From Streptomyces cinnamoneus (lineage in GTDB: Bacteria; Actinomycetota; Actinomycetes; Streptomycetales; Streptomycetaceae): DNA of 64,000 nt. Below the pieces are notes generated by a model. The model searched no databases. It saw nothing but the letters and a program-made list of their open reading frames with translations, and was not told the DNA's origin. Positions within the stretch are counted from its first letter, which is position 1, and each line of letters starts with the position of its first letter. A program made the position numbers and the translations under genes. This document shows, in pieces, positions 19,624 to 28,737 of this stretch. The stretch is taken from the NCBI RefSeq assembly GCF_014650495.1, contig NZ_BMVB01000004.1, positions 1-64,000 on the forward strand, read 5' to 3'.

Positions 19624-21084
19624 ATGAACGACCAGATCCACTCCGGCGACGAGCACGGTGAGCTTGGCGACGCCGAGTACGCGGAGTTCATGGAGCTCGC
19701 GGCGCAGGAGGGCTTCGACGCCGAGGAGGTCGAGGGTGCGATCGGCGAGGCCGGGCACGGCCCGCTCCCCGTCCTCGCCGTCGTCGGCCGCCCCAACGTC
19801 GGCAAGTCGACGCTGGTGAACCGCATCATCGGCCGCCGCGAGGCCGTCGTCGAGGACCGGCCGGGCGTGACCCGCGACCGCGTCACCTACGAGGCCGAAT
19901 GGGCCGGGCGTCGCTTCAAGGTCGTCGACACCGGCGGCTGGGAGCAGGACGTGCTCGGCATCGACGCGTCCGTCGCCGCCCAGGCCGAGTACGCGATCGA
20001 GGCCGCCGACGCGGTGGTCTTCGTCGTGGACGCCACCGTCGGCGCCACCGACACCGACGAGGCCGTCGTCAAGCTGCTGCGCCGTGCGGGCAAGCCCGTC
20101 GTGCTGTGCGCCAACAAGGTCGACGGCCCCTCCTCCGAGGCCGACGCCGCCATGCTGTGGTCGCTGGGCCTGGGCGAGCCGATGCCGGTCTCCGCGCTGC
20201 ACGGCCGCGGCACCGGTGACATGCTCGACGAGGTGCTCAAGGCGCTGCCCGAGGCCCCCGCCCAGACCTTCGGCAACGTCGTCGGCGGCCCCCGCCGCAT
20301 CGCGCTGATCGGCCGGCCGAACGTCGGCAAGTCCTCCCTGCTGAACAAGGTCGCGGGCGAGGAGCGGGTCGTCGTCAACGAGCTGGCCGGCACCACCCGT
20401 GACCCGGTCGACGAGCTCATCGAGCTGGGCGGCACCACCTGGAAGTTCGTGGACACCGCCGGCATCCGCAAGCGCGTCCACCTCCAGGAGGGCGCGGACT
20501 ACTACGCCTCTCTCCGTACCGCCGCGGCGGTCGAGAAGGCCGAGCTCGCGGTCATCCTGATCGACGCGAGCGAGACCATCTCCGTCCAGGACCAGCGGAT
20601 CATCACGATGGCCGTCGAGGCCGGCCGTGCGATGGTCATCGCCTACAACAAGTGGGACACCCTCGACGAGGAGCGCCGCTACTACCTGGAGCGGGAGATC
20701 GAGACCGAGCTCCAGCAGGTCGCCTGGGCCCCGCGGGTCAACGTCTCGGCGATGACGGGCCGGCACATGGAGAAGCTCGTCCCGGCGATCGAGACGGCGC
20801 TGGCGGGCTGGGAGACGCGCGTCCCCACCGGCCGCCTGAACGCGTTCCTCGGCGAGCTGGTGGCCGCCCACCCGCACCCGATCCGCGGCGGCAAGCAGCC
20901 CCGCATCCTCTTCGGCACCCAGGCGGGCACCCGTCCGCCGCGCTTCGTGCTCTTCGCCTCCGGCTTCCTGGAGGCGGGCTACCGCCGCTTCGTCGAGCGC
21001 CGGCTGCGCGAGGAGTTCGGTTTCGAGGGCACGCCGATCCACCTGTCGGTGCGGGTGCGCGAGAAGCGCGGGCGCAAGAAGTAG
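19624..21084 (+). CDS. der: Ribosome biogenesis GTPase Der (EngA)
   Basis: A 486-residue protein with two tandem Era-like G domains and a C-terminal KH-like domain. G1 motifs are [10 protein letters not shown] (about residue 60) and [10 protein letters not shown] (about residue 233). NKVDG and NKWDT are the two G4 motifs. DTGGW and DTAGIRK are the G3 motifs. It is needed for 50S subunit assembly. The acidic 50-residue N-terminal extension is typical of actinobacterial members. The ATG at 19624 has GAGG about 10 nt upstream; a TTG 57 nt earlier is less likely. Confidence 0.97.
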   Translation: MNDQIHSGDEHGELGDAEYAEFMELAAQEGFDAEEVEGAIGEAGHGPLPVLAVVGRPNVGKSTLVNRIIGRREAVVEDRPGVTRDRVTYEAEWAGRRFKVVDTGGWEQDVLGIDASVAAQAEYAIEAADAVVFVVDATVGATDTDEAVVKLLRRAGKPVVLCANKVDGPSSEADAAMLWSLGLGEPMPVSALHGRGTGDMLDEVLKALPEAPAQTFGNVVGGPRRIALIGRPNVGKSSLLNKVAGEERVVVNELAGTTRDPVDELIELGGTTWKFVDTAGIRKRVHLQEGADYYASLRTAAAVEKAELAVILIDASETISVQDQRIITMAVEAGRAMVIAYNKWDTLDEERRYYLEREIETELQQVAWAPRVNVSAMTGRHMEKLVPAIETALAGWETRVPTGRLNAFLGELVAAHPHPIRGGKQPRILFGTQAGTRPPRFVLFASGFLEAGYRRFVERRLREEFGFEGTPIHLSVRVREKRGRKK

Positions 21085-21157
21085 GGCGGTTCCCCGGGGT
21101 CGGCCGGGGGTCCGGGGGGTGCCCCCGGGCAGGTACGGTCCGACGCGAACGCCGGGC

Positions 21158-21186
21158 AGCCCCGGATCCCGCCGGGGTCCGGGGCT
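21158..21186. terminator. Terminator between der and the convergent hypothetical gene
   Basis: 9-bp stem AGCCCCGGA/TCCGGGGCT with an extra CCC/GGG pairing in the loop, between convergent genes. Confidence 0.65.
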
Positions 21187-21229
21187 TCGTCGTGGAAGCG
21201 GGCCGGAGGAGGTCCGGCCGGTGGGAACG

Positions 21230-21706
21230 TCAGAAGCCGCGTCCGCGGCCGTCGCGCGGGGCGGGCGGCAGCGCGGGCAGCTGACCGCCCCGCCGGCTGC
21301 CGTAGTACGACTCCCAGACCGCGTTGTACCCCGACGGCCCCGGGTATCCCGGCTGCCCCGTGAGCTGCCCGGCGGGACCGTACCCGCTGTGCTGCGGGCC
21401 GAAGCCCTTGAACCTCAGGTCCTCCTCGCCCGACCGGTCCCCGGGAAGGGCCCGGAAGGAACGGCGGTACTCGGAGCAGAGGGCGTCGTAGATCGGGGTG
21501 ACCGAGTCGGGGTGGCCCTCCGCGGAGGCATCGCGGGGTGGCCGCATGCCGGGGATGTGGTTCGGGTACGAGGTCCGTGCGGCGGGTTCGTATGAGTACA
21601 CATCCCTGCCAACGACCTCGCGCCCCGTCGGATGCGGTCCCGGGTACGAATGGCTCGCCGGGACCATGCCCGTGGGGTGCGCGACGGGGCGCAACTCGCC
21701 GCTCAT
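21230..21706 (-). CDS. Conserved hypothetical protein
   Basis: A 158-residue protein rich in Pro, Gly and Tyr with no signal peptide or membrane segment. Recognisable pieces are VTPIYDALCSEYRRSFRALP in the middle and QLPALPPAPR near the end. They recall short Streptomyces proteins of unknown function containing TPIYD and LPALP motifs. The ATG at 21706 overlaps the preceding gene's stop by 4 nt (ATGA), so the two are translated together. Longer upstream starts would lie inside that gene and are rejected. No function assigned. Confidence 0.7.
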   Translation of the reverse strand: MSGELRPVAHPTGMVPASHSYPGPHPTGREVVGRDVYSYEPAARTSYPNHIPGMRPPRDASAEGHPDSVTPIYDALCSEYRRSFRALPGDRSGEEDLRFKGFGPQHSGYGPAGQLTGQPGYPGPSGYNAVWESYYGSRRGGQLPALPPAPRDGRGRGF

Positions 21707-22470
21707 GTGCCCGCCAACGGCATGGCCGCACCGACGAGCCGGCCGCCGGCGGCCGCCCGGTCCAGCGCCTCGCGCATCAGGTCCTCCCGCGGCTGCGCGC
21801 CGATCGTGCCGACCGGGGCGCAGTAGACCAGCACCTGCCGGGTCTTGTTGACGGCGGCCCGCCATTCGTCGGCCACCTGCATCGCCTGGTGCGCCTGCCA
21901 CCACGCCTGGGGCGCGGCCCCGCCGACCGGCGGCTGCAGCACGGCGTGCAGCTTGCCCACGGCCACCAGCACCGACCAGCCCGGGAGCGACGGCGGCGCC
22001 TGGTCGAGGTCGGTGACGGGCGCGAAGCCCTGCTCGGTGAGCAGGTCGAGGAACACGTCCACGGGCCCGGTCGTGCCCGGCCGGGCGATCGCCTGCAGCG
22101 GCTCGACGACCAGCGCCGGGTGCACGTCCCCGCCGACCAGGACGAGTCCGCTCGTCACCCCGAGCTCGGCCTGCAGCGGCACCTCGCCCTCGCCCCCGCC
22201 GGTGATGGAGCGCACGGCCCCCTGCAGCTGCTCCTCGGAGACCGGCACCACCTGGGAGGGGATGCAGGCGGCGTGCGCGAAGGCCAGCACCGCCGTCTCG
22301 TCGCCGACGAACAGCACCGTGCTGGTGCGCTCCTTCTCCGTGTGGCCGGGGGTGCGGCAGGAGGTGCAGTCGTAGAGCCCCGGGGCGCTGTCGCCGCCCA
22401 GCAGTCGCTCCGCCTCTTCGGCGCCGATCTCGGCGCGTACCTCGTCGCTGACGTCGAGCATGCGCGGCAC
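21703..22470 (-). CDS. Conserved hypothetical protein
   Basis: A 255-residue soluble protein. It carries a CTSCRTPGH segment near residue 35 (a CxxC that could bind metal), then a long region with no motif I recognise (GLVLVGGDVHPALVVEPLQA, then QAWWQAHQAMQVADEWRAA). The GTG at 22470 has AGGGAG about 6 nt upstream; a second in-frame ATG is three codons on. First gene of a two-gene unit, divergent from the candidate microgene and glycosyltransferase. Function unknown. Confidence 0.8.
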   Translation of the reverse strand: MPRMLDVSDEVRAEIGAEEAERLLGGDSAPGLYDCTSCRTPGHTEKERTSTVLFVGDETAVLAFAHAACIPSQVVPVSEEQLQGAVRSITGGGEGEVPLQAELGVTSGLVLVGGDVHPALVVEPLQAIARPGTTGPVDVFLDLLTEQGFAPVTDLDQAPPSLPGWSVLVAVGKLHAVLQPPVGGAAPQAWWQAHQAMQVADEWRAAVNKTRQVLVYCAPVGTIGAQPREDLMREALDRAAAGGRLVGAAMPLAGT

Positions 22471-22547
22471 GGGGTCTCCCTCGAACGTGGTGTCGAACCT
22501 GGTGCGTGGTGAGCCGGGGCGTATCCCGGCTCGTAAGGAGACAACGG

Positions 22548-22664
22548 ATGATCCATGGCCTGGGTCACGCCCGGGAAAAGTTCCCGGATCCGCTACCGAT
22601 TCGCCATCTGTTGAAGAACGACTTGGTGATCAAGGCCAACCCCGGGGACCGCCCCACGGTCTAA
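22548..22664 (+). CDS. Candidate 38-residue small protein
   Basis: A short frame, MIHGLGHAREKF at its start and ANPGDRPTV at its end. AAGGAG lies 7 nt before the ATG, a stronger ribosome site than that of the next gene. About 30 of 37 third positions are G or C, as in real genes here. It lies in the divergent region between two hypothetical genes and the GT4 glycosyltransferase, 59 bp before the latter. It could be a leader peptide or a true small protein. No relatives recognised. Confidence 0.45.
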   Translation: MIHGLGHAREKFPDPLPIRHLLKNDLVIKANPGDRPTV

Positions 22665-22723
22665 CCTCTCAGTGGAGGCGGGCTACCAGGACTGTCCGCG
22701 GCATACCGGCTGCATGGGGACGA

Positions 22724-23974
22724 ATGCACATCTCATTCCTGATTCACAACGCGTACGGAATCGGCGGCACGATCCGCACCACGTACAACCTCGCGAGCAC
22801 CCTCGCCGAGCAGCACGACGTGGAGATCGTCTCCGTCTTCCGCCACCGCGAGGAGCCGGTCTTCACGCCCAGCCCCACGGTGCGGCTGCGCCACCTGGTC
22901 GACCTGCGCAAGAACAGCCCCGGCTACGAGGGCGACGACCCCGACTACGAGCGCCCGGCGACGGTCTTCCCCGCCGCCGAGGGCCGCTACAAGCAGTACA
23001 GCGCGCTGACCGACCGGCGGATCGCCGAGCACCTGCGGAGCCTGGACTGCGACGTGGTCGTGGGCACCCGCCCGGGCCTCAACGTGCACATCGCCCAGCA
23101 GGCCCGGCGCGGCCCGGTACGCGTCGGCCAGGAGCACCTGACGCTGGGCACCCACTCCCCGCGGCTGAAGCTGACGCTGCGCACGCACTATCCGCGCCTC
23201 GACGCGGTCACCACCGTGACCGAGGCCGACGCGGCGACGTACCGCAAGCTGATGAGGCTGCCCGGCGTGCGCGTCGAGGCCGTGCCCAACAGCGTCCCCG
23301 CCCCGGGCCTCGCCCCCGCCGACGGCACGGGCAAATGGGTGATCGCCGCCGGGCGGCTCGCCCCCGTCAAGCGCTACGACGTGCTGATCCGGGCCTTCGC
23401 GACGGTCGCCGCCCAGCGCCCCGACTGGCGGCTGCGGATCTACGGCGCCGGGGCCGAGCGCGCCAAGCTGCGGGCCCTCATCGACAAGCTCGGCCTCTAC
23501 AACCACGTCTACCTCATGGGCCCCGCCCATCCGCTGGAGCCGGAGTGGGCCAAGGGCTCCATCGGCGCGGTCACCTCCAGCCTGGAGTCCTTCGGCATGA
23601 CCATCGTCGAGGCCATGCGCTGCGGGCTGCCGGTGGTCTCCACCGACTGCCCGCACGGCCCCTCCGAGATCATCGACGACGGCGTCGACGGGCTGCTCGT
23701 GCCCGTGGGCAAGCCCGACGCCGTCGCCGCCGGCCTGCTGCGGCTCATCAACGACGACGAACTGCGCGCCCGCATGGGCCGGCAGGCCCTGGAGAGCTCC
23801 GCGCGGTTCGACCCGGACCGGGTGGCCGGCCACTACGAGACGCTCTTCACCGACCTGCTCTCCCGCGGCACGCTGCGCGGCTCGCTGCACCGCACCCGCG
23901 GTGCCCTGCTCAGCAGCGCCTTCCAGGCCAAGGACCGCAGTCGCTCCGCCCTGCGAAGGGTGCGTGCGGCGTGA
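22724..23974 (+). CDS. GT4 family glycosyltransferase
   Basis: A 416-residue GT-B glycosyltransferase. The N-terminal Rossmann half starts ISFLIHNAYGIGGTIRTTYN, with the glycine-rich acceptor loop. The C-terminal half has VIAAGRLAPVKRYDVLIRAF and the donor-binding SSLESFGMTIVEAMRCGLP, the E-x7-E motif of family 4. The nucleotide sugar and acceptor are unknown. The ATG at 22724 starts at the first beta-strand; upstream frame is not coding-like. It overlaps the next gene only through a GTGA if an early start of that gene is used. Confidence 0.9.
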   Translation: MHISFLIHNAYGIGGTIRTTYNLASTLAEQHDVEIVSVFRHREEPVFTPSPTVRLRHLVDLRKNSPGYEGDDPDYERPATVFPAAEGRYKQYSALTDRRIAEHLRSLDCDVVVGTRPGLNVHIAQQARRGPVRVGQEHLTLGTHSPRLKLTLRTHYPRLDAVTTVTEADAATYRKLMRLPGVRVEAVPNSVPAPGLAPADGTGKWVIAAGRLAPVKRYDVLIRAFATVAAQRPDWRLRIYGAGAERAKLRALIDKLGLYNHVYLMGPAHPLEPEWAKGSIGAVTSSLESFGMTIVEAMRCGLPVVSTDCPHGPSEIIDDGVDGLLVPVGKPDAVAAGLLRLINDDELRARMGRQALESSARFDPDRVAGHYETLFTDLLSRGTLRGSLHRTRGALLSSAFQAKDRSRSALRRVRAA

Positions 23975-24036
23975 CGCGACCGACCCGGCCCACCGTGCCG
24001 ACCCCTTCGACCACCACCTCCGAGGAGTGCACCGAC

Positions 24037-24921
24037 GTGTCTGCCCCTCCCCTGGCCTTCGGCGCGGAGAACCCCAGCGCCGACTGCATCGCGGACTCCG
24101 CGGGCGGGCTGACCTTCGACCTCGACGCCCCCGGCAGCGCCGAAGCGGCCGCCCACTGGTCCGCCGCGCTCGTGCTGCGCCGCCGCGGCGGCGCGGCGGG
24201 CGGGAGCGAGGACGAGGTCCGTCTGCCGCTCGCGCCCAGCGGCGCCGGCCGGGTGCGGGCCGTCCTGCCCAGCACGGTCGCCCTCCCCGAGGGCCGCTGG
24301 GACGTCCACGTGGCCTGCGGCGAGGCCACCCCGCAGCGGCTGCTGCCCGGCCTCGCCGACCTGCGCTCCCTGGTCGACCGCAAGCCCGGTCCCAGCACCT
24401 CGCCGCTCGCCGTCCGCATCCCGTACGCGACCAAGCACGGCAACCTCTCGCTGCGCAGCTGGCTGCGCGCCCCGCACGCCGAGGCGGGGGACGTGCTCGT
24501 CGGGGAGAGCGGCATAACCGGCCACGGCAGCCTCTACCGCGTCGAGGACCCCGCCGCGTGGCTGGCGGGGGCCGTCGTCGAGGCCCGTTGCCGCCGCGAT
24601 GCCAACCTGGTGCGCACCGCGGAGGTCACCGTGGACGGCCAGGACTTCACCTTCGCCTTCTCCTACGCCGAGCTGTGCGAGGAGTGGCGGGGCGGGCTGG
24701 ACGTGTGGGACCTGTGGCTGCGCGGTCCGGGCGGCGAGGGGACGGAGCCGGTCCGCATCGCCCGCATCCTCGACGACGTCGCCGACAAGAAGCAGATCTT
24801 CACCTACCCGGCGAAGTCCTTCTCCGCCGCGTACGCGCCTGCCCGGGTGAGCCCGTACTACACCGTCGACAACGACCTCTCCATCCGGGTCGACGAGCGG
24901 CCGCCGGTGGCCGCCCGCTAG
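24037..24921 (+). CDS. Hypothetical protein coupled to the GT4 glycosyltransferase
   Basis: A 294-residue protein without signal or membrane segments. Its N-terminal half looks beta-rich (FDLDAPGSAEAAAHWSAALV, RGR-type strands). The C-terminal region contains KKQIFTYPAKSF and DNDLSIRVDERPP. Similar proteins occur beside glycosyltransferases in Streptomyces as I recall, perhaps as a transferase partner. The GTG at 24037 has GAGGAG 9 nt upstream; an alternative GTG at 23971 overlaps the glycosyltransferase stop by 4 nt but has no ribosome site. Function unknown. Confidence 0.75.
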   Translation: MSAPPLAFGAENPSADCIADSAGGLTFDLDAPGSAEAAAHWSAALVLRRRGGAAGGSEDEVRLPLAPSGAGRVRAVLPSTVALPEGRWDVHVACGEATPQRLLPGLADLRSLVDRKPGPSTSPLAVRIPYATKHGNLSLRSWLRAPHAEAGDVLVGESGITGHGSLYRVEDPAAWLAGAVVEARCRRDANLVRTAEVTVDGQDFTFAFSYAELCEEWRGGLDVWDLWLRGPGGEGTEPVRIARILDDVADKKQIFTYPAKSFSAAYAPARVSPYYTVDNDLSIRVDERPPVAAR

Positions 24922-24942
24922 GACCGGGCGGCCCCGCGATCG

Positions 24943-26625
24943 TCACTGCGCGGCGGGTTCGGCCGTGGGATGCGGCCGTTCCCGCCGCTCCACCTCCGGG
25001 TGGTGCAGGTCGAAGGCGGGGGACTCCGAGCGGATCCGGGGCAGGGCGACGAAGTTGTGGCGGGGCGGCGGGCAGGAGGTCGCCCACTCCAGGGAACGCC
25101 CGTACCCCCACGGGTCGTCCGACGAGACCTGCCGGCCGTACCGCGCGGTCTTCCAGATGTTGTAGAAGAACGGCAGGTTCGACAGGCCCAGCAGGAAGGC
25201 GCCGATGGTGGAGAGCGTGTTGAGCGCCGTGAAGCCGTCGGCCGCCAGGTAGTCGGCGTAGCGGCGCGGCATGCCCTCGGCGCCCAGCCAGTGCTGGACC
25301 AGGAACGTGGTGTGGAAGCCGGCGAACAGCGTCCAGAAGTGCACCTTGCCCAGGCGCTCGTCGAGCATCTTCCCCGTGAACTTCGGCCACCAGAAGTAGA
25401 AGCCGGCGAACGTCGCGAACACCACCGTGCCGAAGACCACGTAGTGGAAGTGGGCGACGACGAAGTAGGTGTCCGTGACGTGGAAGTCCAGCGGCGGCGA
25501 CGCCAGGATCACTCCGGTCAGGCCGCCGAACAGGAAGCTCACCAGGAAGCCGACCGCCCACAGCATGGGCGTCTCGAAGGACAGCGAGCCCTTCCACATC
25601 GTGCCGATCCAGTTGAAGAACTTCACCCCGGTGGGCACGGCGATCAGGAACGACATGAAGGAGAAGAAGGGCAGCAGCACCGCGCCCGTCGCGAACATGT
25701 GGTGCGCCCAGACCACCACCGACAGGGCGGTGATGGACATGGTCGCCCCGATCAGCGTCAGGTAGCCGAAGATCGGCTTCCGGGAGAACACCGGGATGAT
25801 CTCGGTGATGATGCCGAAGAACGGCAGGGCGATGATGTAGACCTCGGGGTGGCCGAAGAACCAGAACAGGTGCTGCCACAGCAGCGCGCCGCCCCACTCG
25901 GGCTCGAAGACCAGGGCCCCGAACCGCCGGTCCGCCTCCAGGCAGAGCAGCGCGGCCGCCAGCACGGGGAAGGCCAGCAGGATCAGGATCGAGGTGAACA
26001 GCACGTTCCAGGTGAACACCGGCATCCGGAACATCGTCATCCCGGGGGCGCGCATGCCGATGACGGTGGTCAGGAAGTTGACCGCACCCAGGATCGTGCC
26101 GAAGCCGGACAGCGCCAGCCCCATGATCCACATGTCGGCGCCGATCCCCGGTGACCGGGACAGGCCGCTGAGCGGCGCGTAGCCGGTCCAGCCGAACGTC
26201 GCGCCGCCCTGCGGCATCAGCAGGCTGGCCACCACGATGAGGCCGCCGAAGAGGTACAGCCAGTACGAGAACATGTTCAGGCGGGGAAACGCCACGTCCG
26301 GCGAGCCGATCTGCAGCGGCATGATCGCGTTGGCGAAGCCCGCGAAGGCGGGGGTGGCGAACAGCAGCAGCATGATCGTGCCGTGGGCGGTGAACGCCTC
26401 GTTGAACTGCTCGTTGGTCATCAGTTGCAGGCCCGGGCGGGCCAGCTCGGCGCGCATCAGCATGGCGAGCAGGCCGGCGGCGAGGAAGAAGCCGAACGAG
26501 GTGATCAGGTAGAGGTGCCCGATCTTCTTGTGGTCGGTGGTCGTCAGCCAGTCCACGATGATCCGGCCGGGCCGCCGGGCCCCGGCCGGACCCGCTGCGG
26601 CGGCCGCCGCGGTCTCGGTCCCCAT
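24943..26625 (-). CDS. ctaD: Cytochrome c oxidase subunit I (aa3 type), solitary copy
   Basis: A 560-residue haem-copper oxidase subunit I with about 12 membrane helices. The low-spin haem ligand is in [15 protein letters not shown]. The CuB/haem a3 region carries [10 protein letters not shown] (His-Tyr crosslink), HHMFATG and HFHYVVFGT. It reduces O2 and pumps protons. No ctaC, ctaE, ctaF or qcr genes flank it, so it is a second, stand-alone copy relying on subunits encoded elsewhere. GAGGGG lies upstream of the ATG. It converges with the preceding hypothetical gene. Confidence 0.97.
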   Translation of the reverse strand: MGTETAAAAAAGPAGARRPGRIIVDWLTTTDHKKIGHLYLITSFGFFLAAGLLAMLMRAELARPGLQLMTNEQFNEAFTAHGTIMLLLFATPAFAGFANAIMPLQIGSPDVAFPRLNMFSYWLYLFGGLIVVASLLMPQGGATFGWTGYAPLSGLSRSPGIGADMWIMGLALSGFGTILGAVNFLTTVIGMRAPGMTMFRMPVFTWNVLFTSILILLAFPVLAAALLCLEADRRFGALVFEPEWGGALLWQHLFWFFGHPEVYIIALPFFGIITEIIPVFSRKPIFGYLTLIGATMSITALSVVVWAHHMFATGAVLLPFFSFMSFLIAVPTGVKFFNWIGTMWKGSLSFETPMLWAVGFLVSFLFGGLTGVILASPPLDFHVTDTYFVVAHFHYVVFGTVVFATFAGFYFWWPKFTGKMLDERLGKVHFWTLFAGFHTTFLVQHWLGAEGMPRRYADYLAADGFTALNTLSTIGAFLLGLSNLPFFYNIWKTARYGRQVSSDDPWGYGRSLEWATSCPPPRHNFVALPRIRSESPAFDLHHPEVERRERPHPTAEPAAQ

Positions 26626-27128
26626 CCGTGTCCCCTCGCTGTCGGCTCACACGGGGTTCCGTGTGCACACGGGTTCCTCGGGCATCGCCATGATGCTCCG
26701 CCGGGGCGGGGCCGCGCGAGAGTGCCTCCACCGACGCCCCGTCAAACAGGTCGTCACCGGGCCGGCGTGAGATGCCGGAACTTTATATTCCGGGTAAGTC
26801 CCGGGGTGCCCGGGCGCGGGGCCGCGCCATTCTGCCGGGCCGTGCCGGATCGCCATCCGAAAGGGCCGTGCCGTCGAATGCAAGGCGAACTCGGGAGGGT
26901 TATCGAGGCTGTTCCGGAAGGGAATGGTGAATTCTGTTCACCGGTTTTGCGGGCGGAGTGGGGAGAATGCGGAAGGCCCGTACGGGTGATGCGTTCCCGG
27001 GCAAACCCCGGGCGGGACTTCTGTGACAGAAGTGTGACCAGTGGCGGACCGGACGCGGACCCCGGCATGCAGCGGGCCTCGCCGCCGGTGGCTTCCGCGG
27101 CCGCGCGCGGCCGCCTACGGTGGCTGTC
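26626..27128. promoter_or_regulatory. Upstream region of ctaD with dyads
   Basis: 503 bp with no convincing gene and slightly lower GC. Two clean dyads: GGTGAA-N5-TTCACC (26926-26942) and ACTTCTG-TGA-CAGAAGT (27017-27033). The latter is immediately followed by a second TGTGAC, so it is also a TGTGAC-N5-TGTGAC direct repeat. They lie about 95-200 bp before the I78 inhibitor gene and 300-400 bp before ctaD. Candidate regulator sites only. Confidence 0.4.
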
Positions 27129-27344
27129 ATGGCACCTCTTCCGCACCTGCCCGCAGACCCCGACGACGACCCGGAGGGCTACGTCGGCCTCCCCGCCGAA
27201 GCCGCCGCCGCCCGCGCCCGGGCCCGCGGCTGGACGGACGTGCGGGCGCTGCCGCCCGGCGCGATCGTCACCCTGGAGTACCGGGCCGGCCGGCTGAACT
27301 TCGAGGTCGGGCACGGCTCGGTGCTGCGCTGCTGGAAGGGCTGA
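27129..27344 (+). CDS. I78 family peptidase inhibitor-like protein
   Basis: A 71-residue protein matching the I78 inhibitor pattern: VRALPPGAIVTLEYRAGRLN followed by VLRCWKG at the C-terminus. Founders of the family inhibit serine proteases of the elastase type. There is no signal peptide, so a cytoplasmic target or another role is possible. No clear ribosome site; the ATG at 27129 is used, with a GTG 9 nt earlier in frame. It ends just before a 31-bp perfect stem. Confidence 0.75.
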   Translation: MAPLPHLPADPDDDPEGYVGLPAEAAAARARARGWTDVRALPPGAIVTLEYRAGRLNFEVGHGSVLRCWKG

Positions 27345-27363
27345 CCCCGGCGGGCGGACGCCG

Positions 27364-27427
27364 CTCGTGGGTGTGGGAGAGGGCGGCCCCGGAGAACTCC
27401 GGGGCCGCCCTCTCCCACACCCACGAG
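27364..27427. terminator. Perfect 31-bp stem between convergent genes
   Basis: Arms 27364-27394 and 27397-27427 are exact inverted complements separated by only AA. Begins CTCGTGGGTGTGGGAG. Lies between the I78 gene and the convergent PAP2 gene and should act as a terminator in both directions. Confidence 0.9.
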
Positions 27428-27449
27428 CCGTGCGGCCGGTGCCGGGCCG

Positions 27450-28475
27450 TCAGTTCCCGGTGGGCCGGCCGCGGCCCGCGTTCGGGCCCAGCGGCGAGGT
27501 GCGCGGTGCCCGGTCGGCGTGCGGCGGGCGGCGGCTGCCGGTGGGGGTGACCGGCGTCCGCTCCGAGCGGGCGGTGTGCGGCCGCGGCGGCAGGTGCGGT
27601 CTGCCGTCGGGGACGCGCAGCGCGGTTCCGCCCGGGCGGCTGCTGGCGCCCACCGGCTCCCGGACGGGCAGTTCGTCGTCGGCCGGGCCGCGCGGGGCGC
27701 CCAGCGGGACCGGTGCGTGCGGCGCGGCCGGGGCCGCGGCGGGCGCACGGCGCTCGGACAGGCGCCGGCCCAGGGCCAGCAGCCAGACCTCGGCGCGGGC
27801 CATGAGCGGCTCGAACCAGGGCAGGACGAGCAGGACCAGCAGGCCCGCGGTCCAGCCCAGGGTCACATCGCTCATCCAGTGCGTGCCCAGGTAGACGGTG
27901 GTCATCCCCACGCCCAGCGCCAGCATCGCGGCGGCCACCGAGGCGATCCGGCGGGCGCGCGGCGTGGTGGCCAGGTAGGCCAGGACGCCCCAGGTCACCA
28001 CGGCGTTCGCGGTGTGGCCGGAGGGGAATATGTCGCCGCCGGCGAACATCTCGTTCGAGCCGACCGCCGTCGCGTAGTGCGGCCCGAGCCGGCCCATGCC
28101 GAGCTTGGCGGCGCCCACGGTCACGTTGAGCAGCAGCAGCGACGTGCCCAGCACCAGCAGCGGGCGCAGGGTCTTGTACTTGTAGGTGCACCACCCCAGC
28201 CAGGCGGCCACGGCCACCGCGGTCGGACCGCGCTGGCCCAGGACTATGAAGTAGTCGAGGAAGGTGTGGATCTCCGGCCACTGCTTGTAAGGCCGGAAGA
28301 GCATCACCTGCCAGTCGAACCGCACCGGCCAGGACGTGGTGACCACGCCGACCACGATCGCCGCGTAGACCACGCACGTCGCGGCGAAGATGCCCAGGCG
28401 GGTCCGGGTCATCCGCGGCCGCACGGGGCTGGTCGGGTGCTCGTCCGCCGGGGCGAGCTCGTCATGGGTATGCAC
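27450..28475 (-). CDS. PAP2 family membrane phosphatase
   Basis: A 341-residue integral membrane phosphatase with about six helices. The three PAP2 signature regions are KLGMGRLGP (C1), FPSGHTA (C2) and GTHWMSDVTLGW (C3). It would dephosphorylate a lipid phosphate or pyrophosphate such as phosphatidate or undecaprenyl-PP. About 110 C-terminal residues are Pro/Arg-rich and probably disordered. The GTG at 28475 lies 7 nt after TAACGT on the minus strand, another leaderless start. Confidence 0.9.
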   Translation of the reverse strand: MHTHDELAPADEHPTSPVRPRMTRTRLGIFAATCVVYAAIVVGVVTTSWPVRFDWQVMLFRPYKQWPEIHTFLDYFIVLGQRGPTAVAVAAWLGWCTYKYKTLRPLLVLGTSLLLLNVTVGAAKLGMGRLGPHYATAVGSNEMFAGGDIFPSGHTANAVVTWGVLAYLATTPRARRIASVAAAMLALGVGMTTVYLGTHWMSDVTLGWTAGLLVLLVLPWFEPLMARAEVWLLALGRRLSERRAPAAAPAAPHAPVPLGAPRGPADDELPVREPVGASSRPGGTALRVPDGRPHLPPRPHTARSERTPVTPTGSRRPPHADRAPRTSPLGPNAGRGRPTGN

Positions 28476-28482
28476 TCAATCG

Positions 28483-28488
28483 ACGTTA
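28483..28488 (-). promoter_or_regulatory. Leaderless -10 box of the PAP2 gene
   Basis: TAACGT on the minus strand with a 7-nt spacer to the GTG start; no ribosome site is present. Confidence 0.5.
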
Positions 28489-28615
28489 CATTGCGTGACG
28501 GGAGGCTTAGGCCGATCGGGGCCCTTTGTGATGACGATGTGATGTGGAATGCGTCTCAATCGTGGCGCGGGCCCAGGTTTGAAGCGGCGGAATAAGAATC
28601 AGCTAAACAATCGTC

Positions 28616-28644
28616 AGCGCCCCGGGCCAAAGGTCCGGGGCGCT
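28616..28644. terminator. Terminator downstream of the mannosyltransferase-like gene
   Basis: 10-bp stem AGCGCCCCGG/CCGGGGCGCT, extended by GCC/GGT with one mismatch, AAA loop. It lies about 95 bp past the end of the upstream minus-strand gene. Confidence 0.65.
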
Positions 28645-28737
28645 TGAATTCCATTCCGTACGAAGCCGTTTATCGGCGATTGTCCGAGCGGTTTCGCCGC
28701 GTTCGCCGCCGTCCCGCCGGAGGCGTCGTAAATACGA

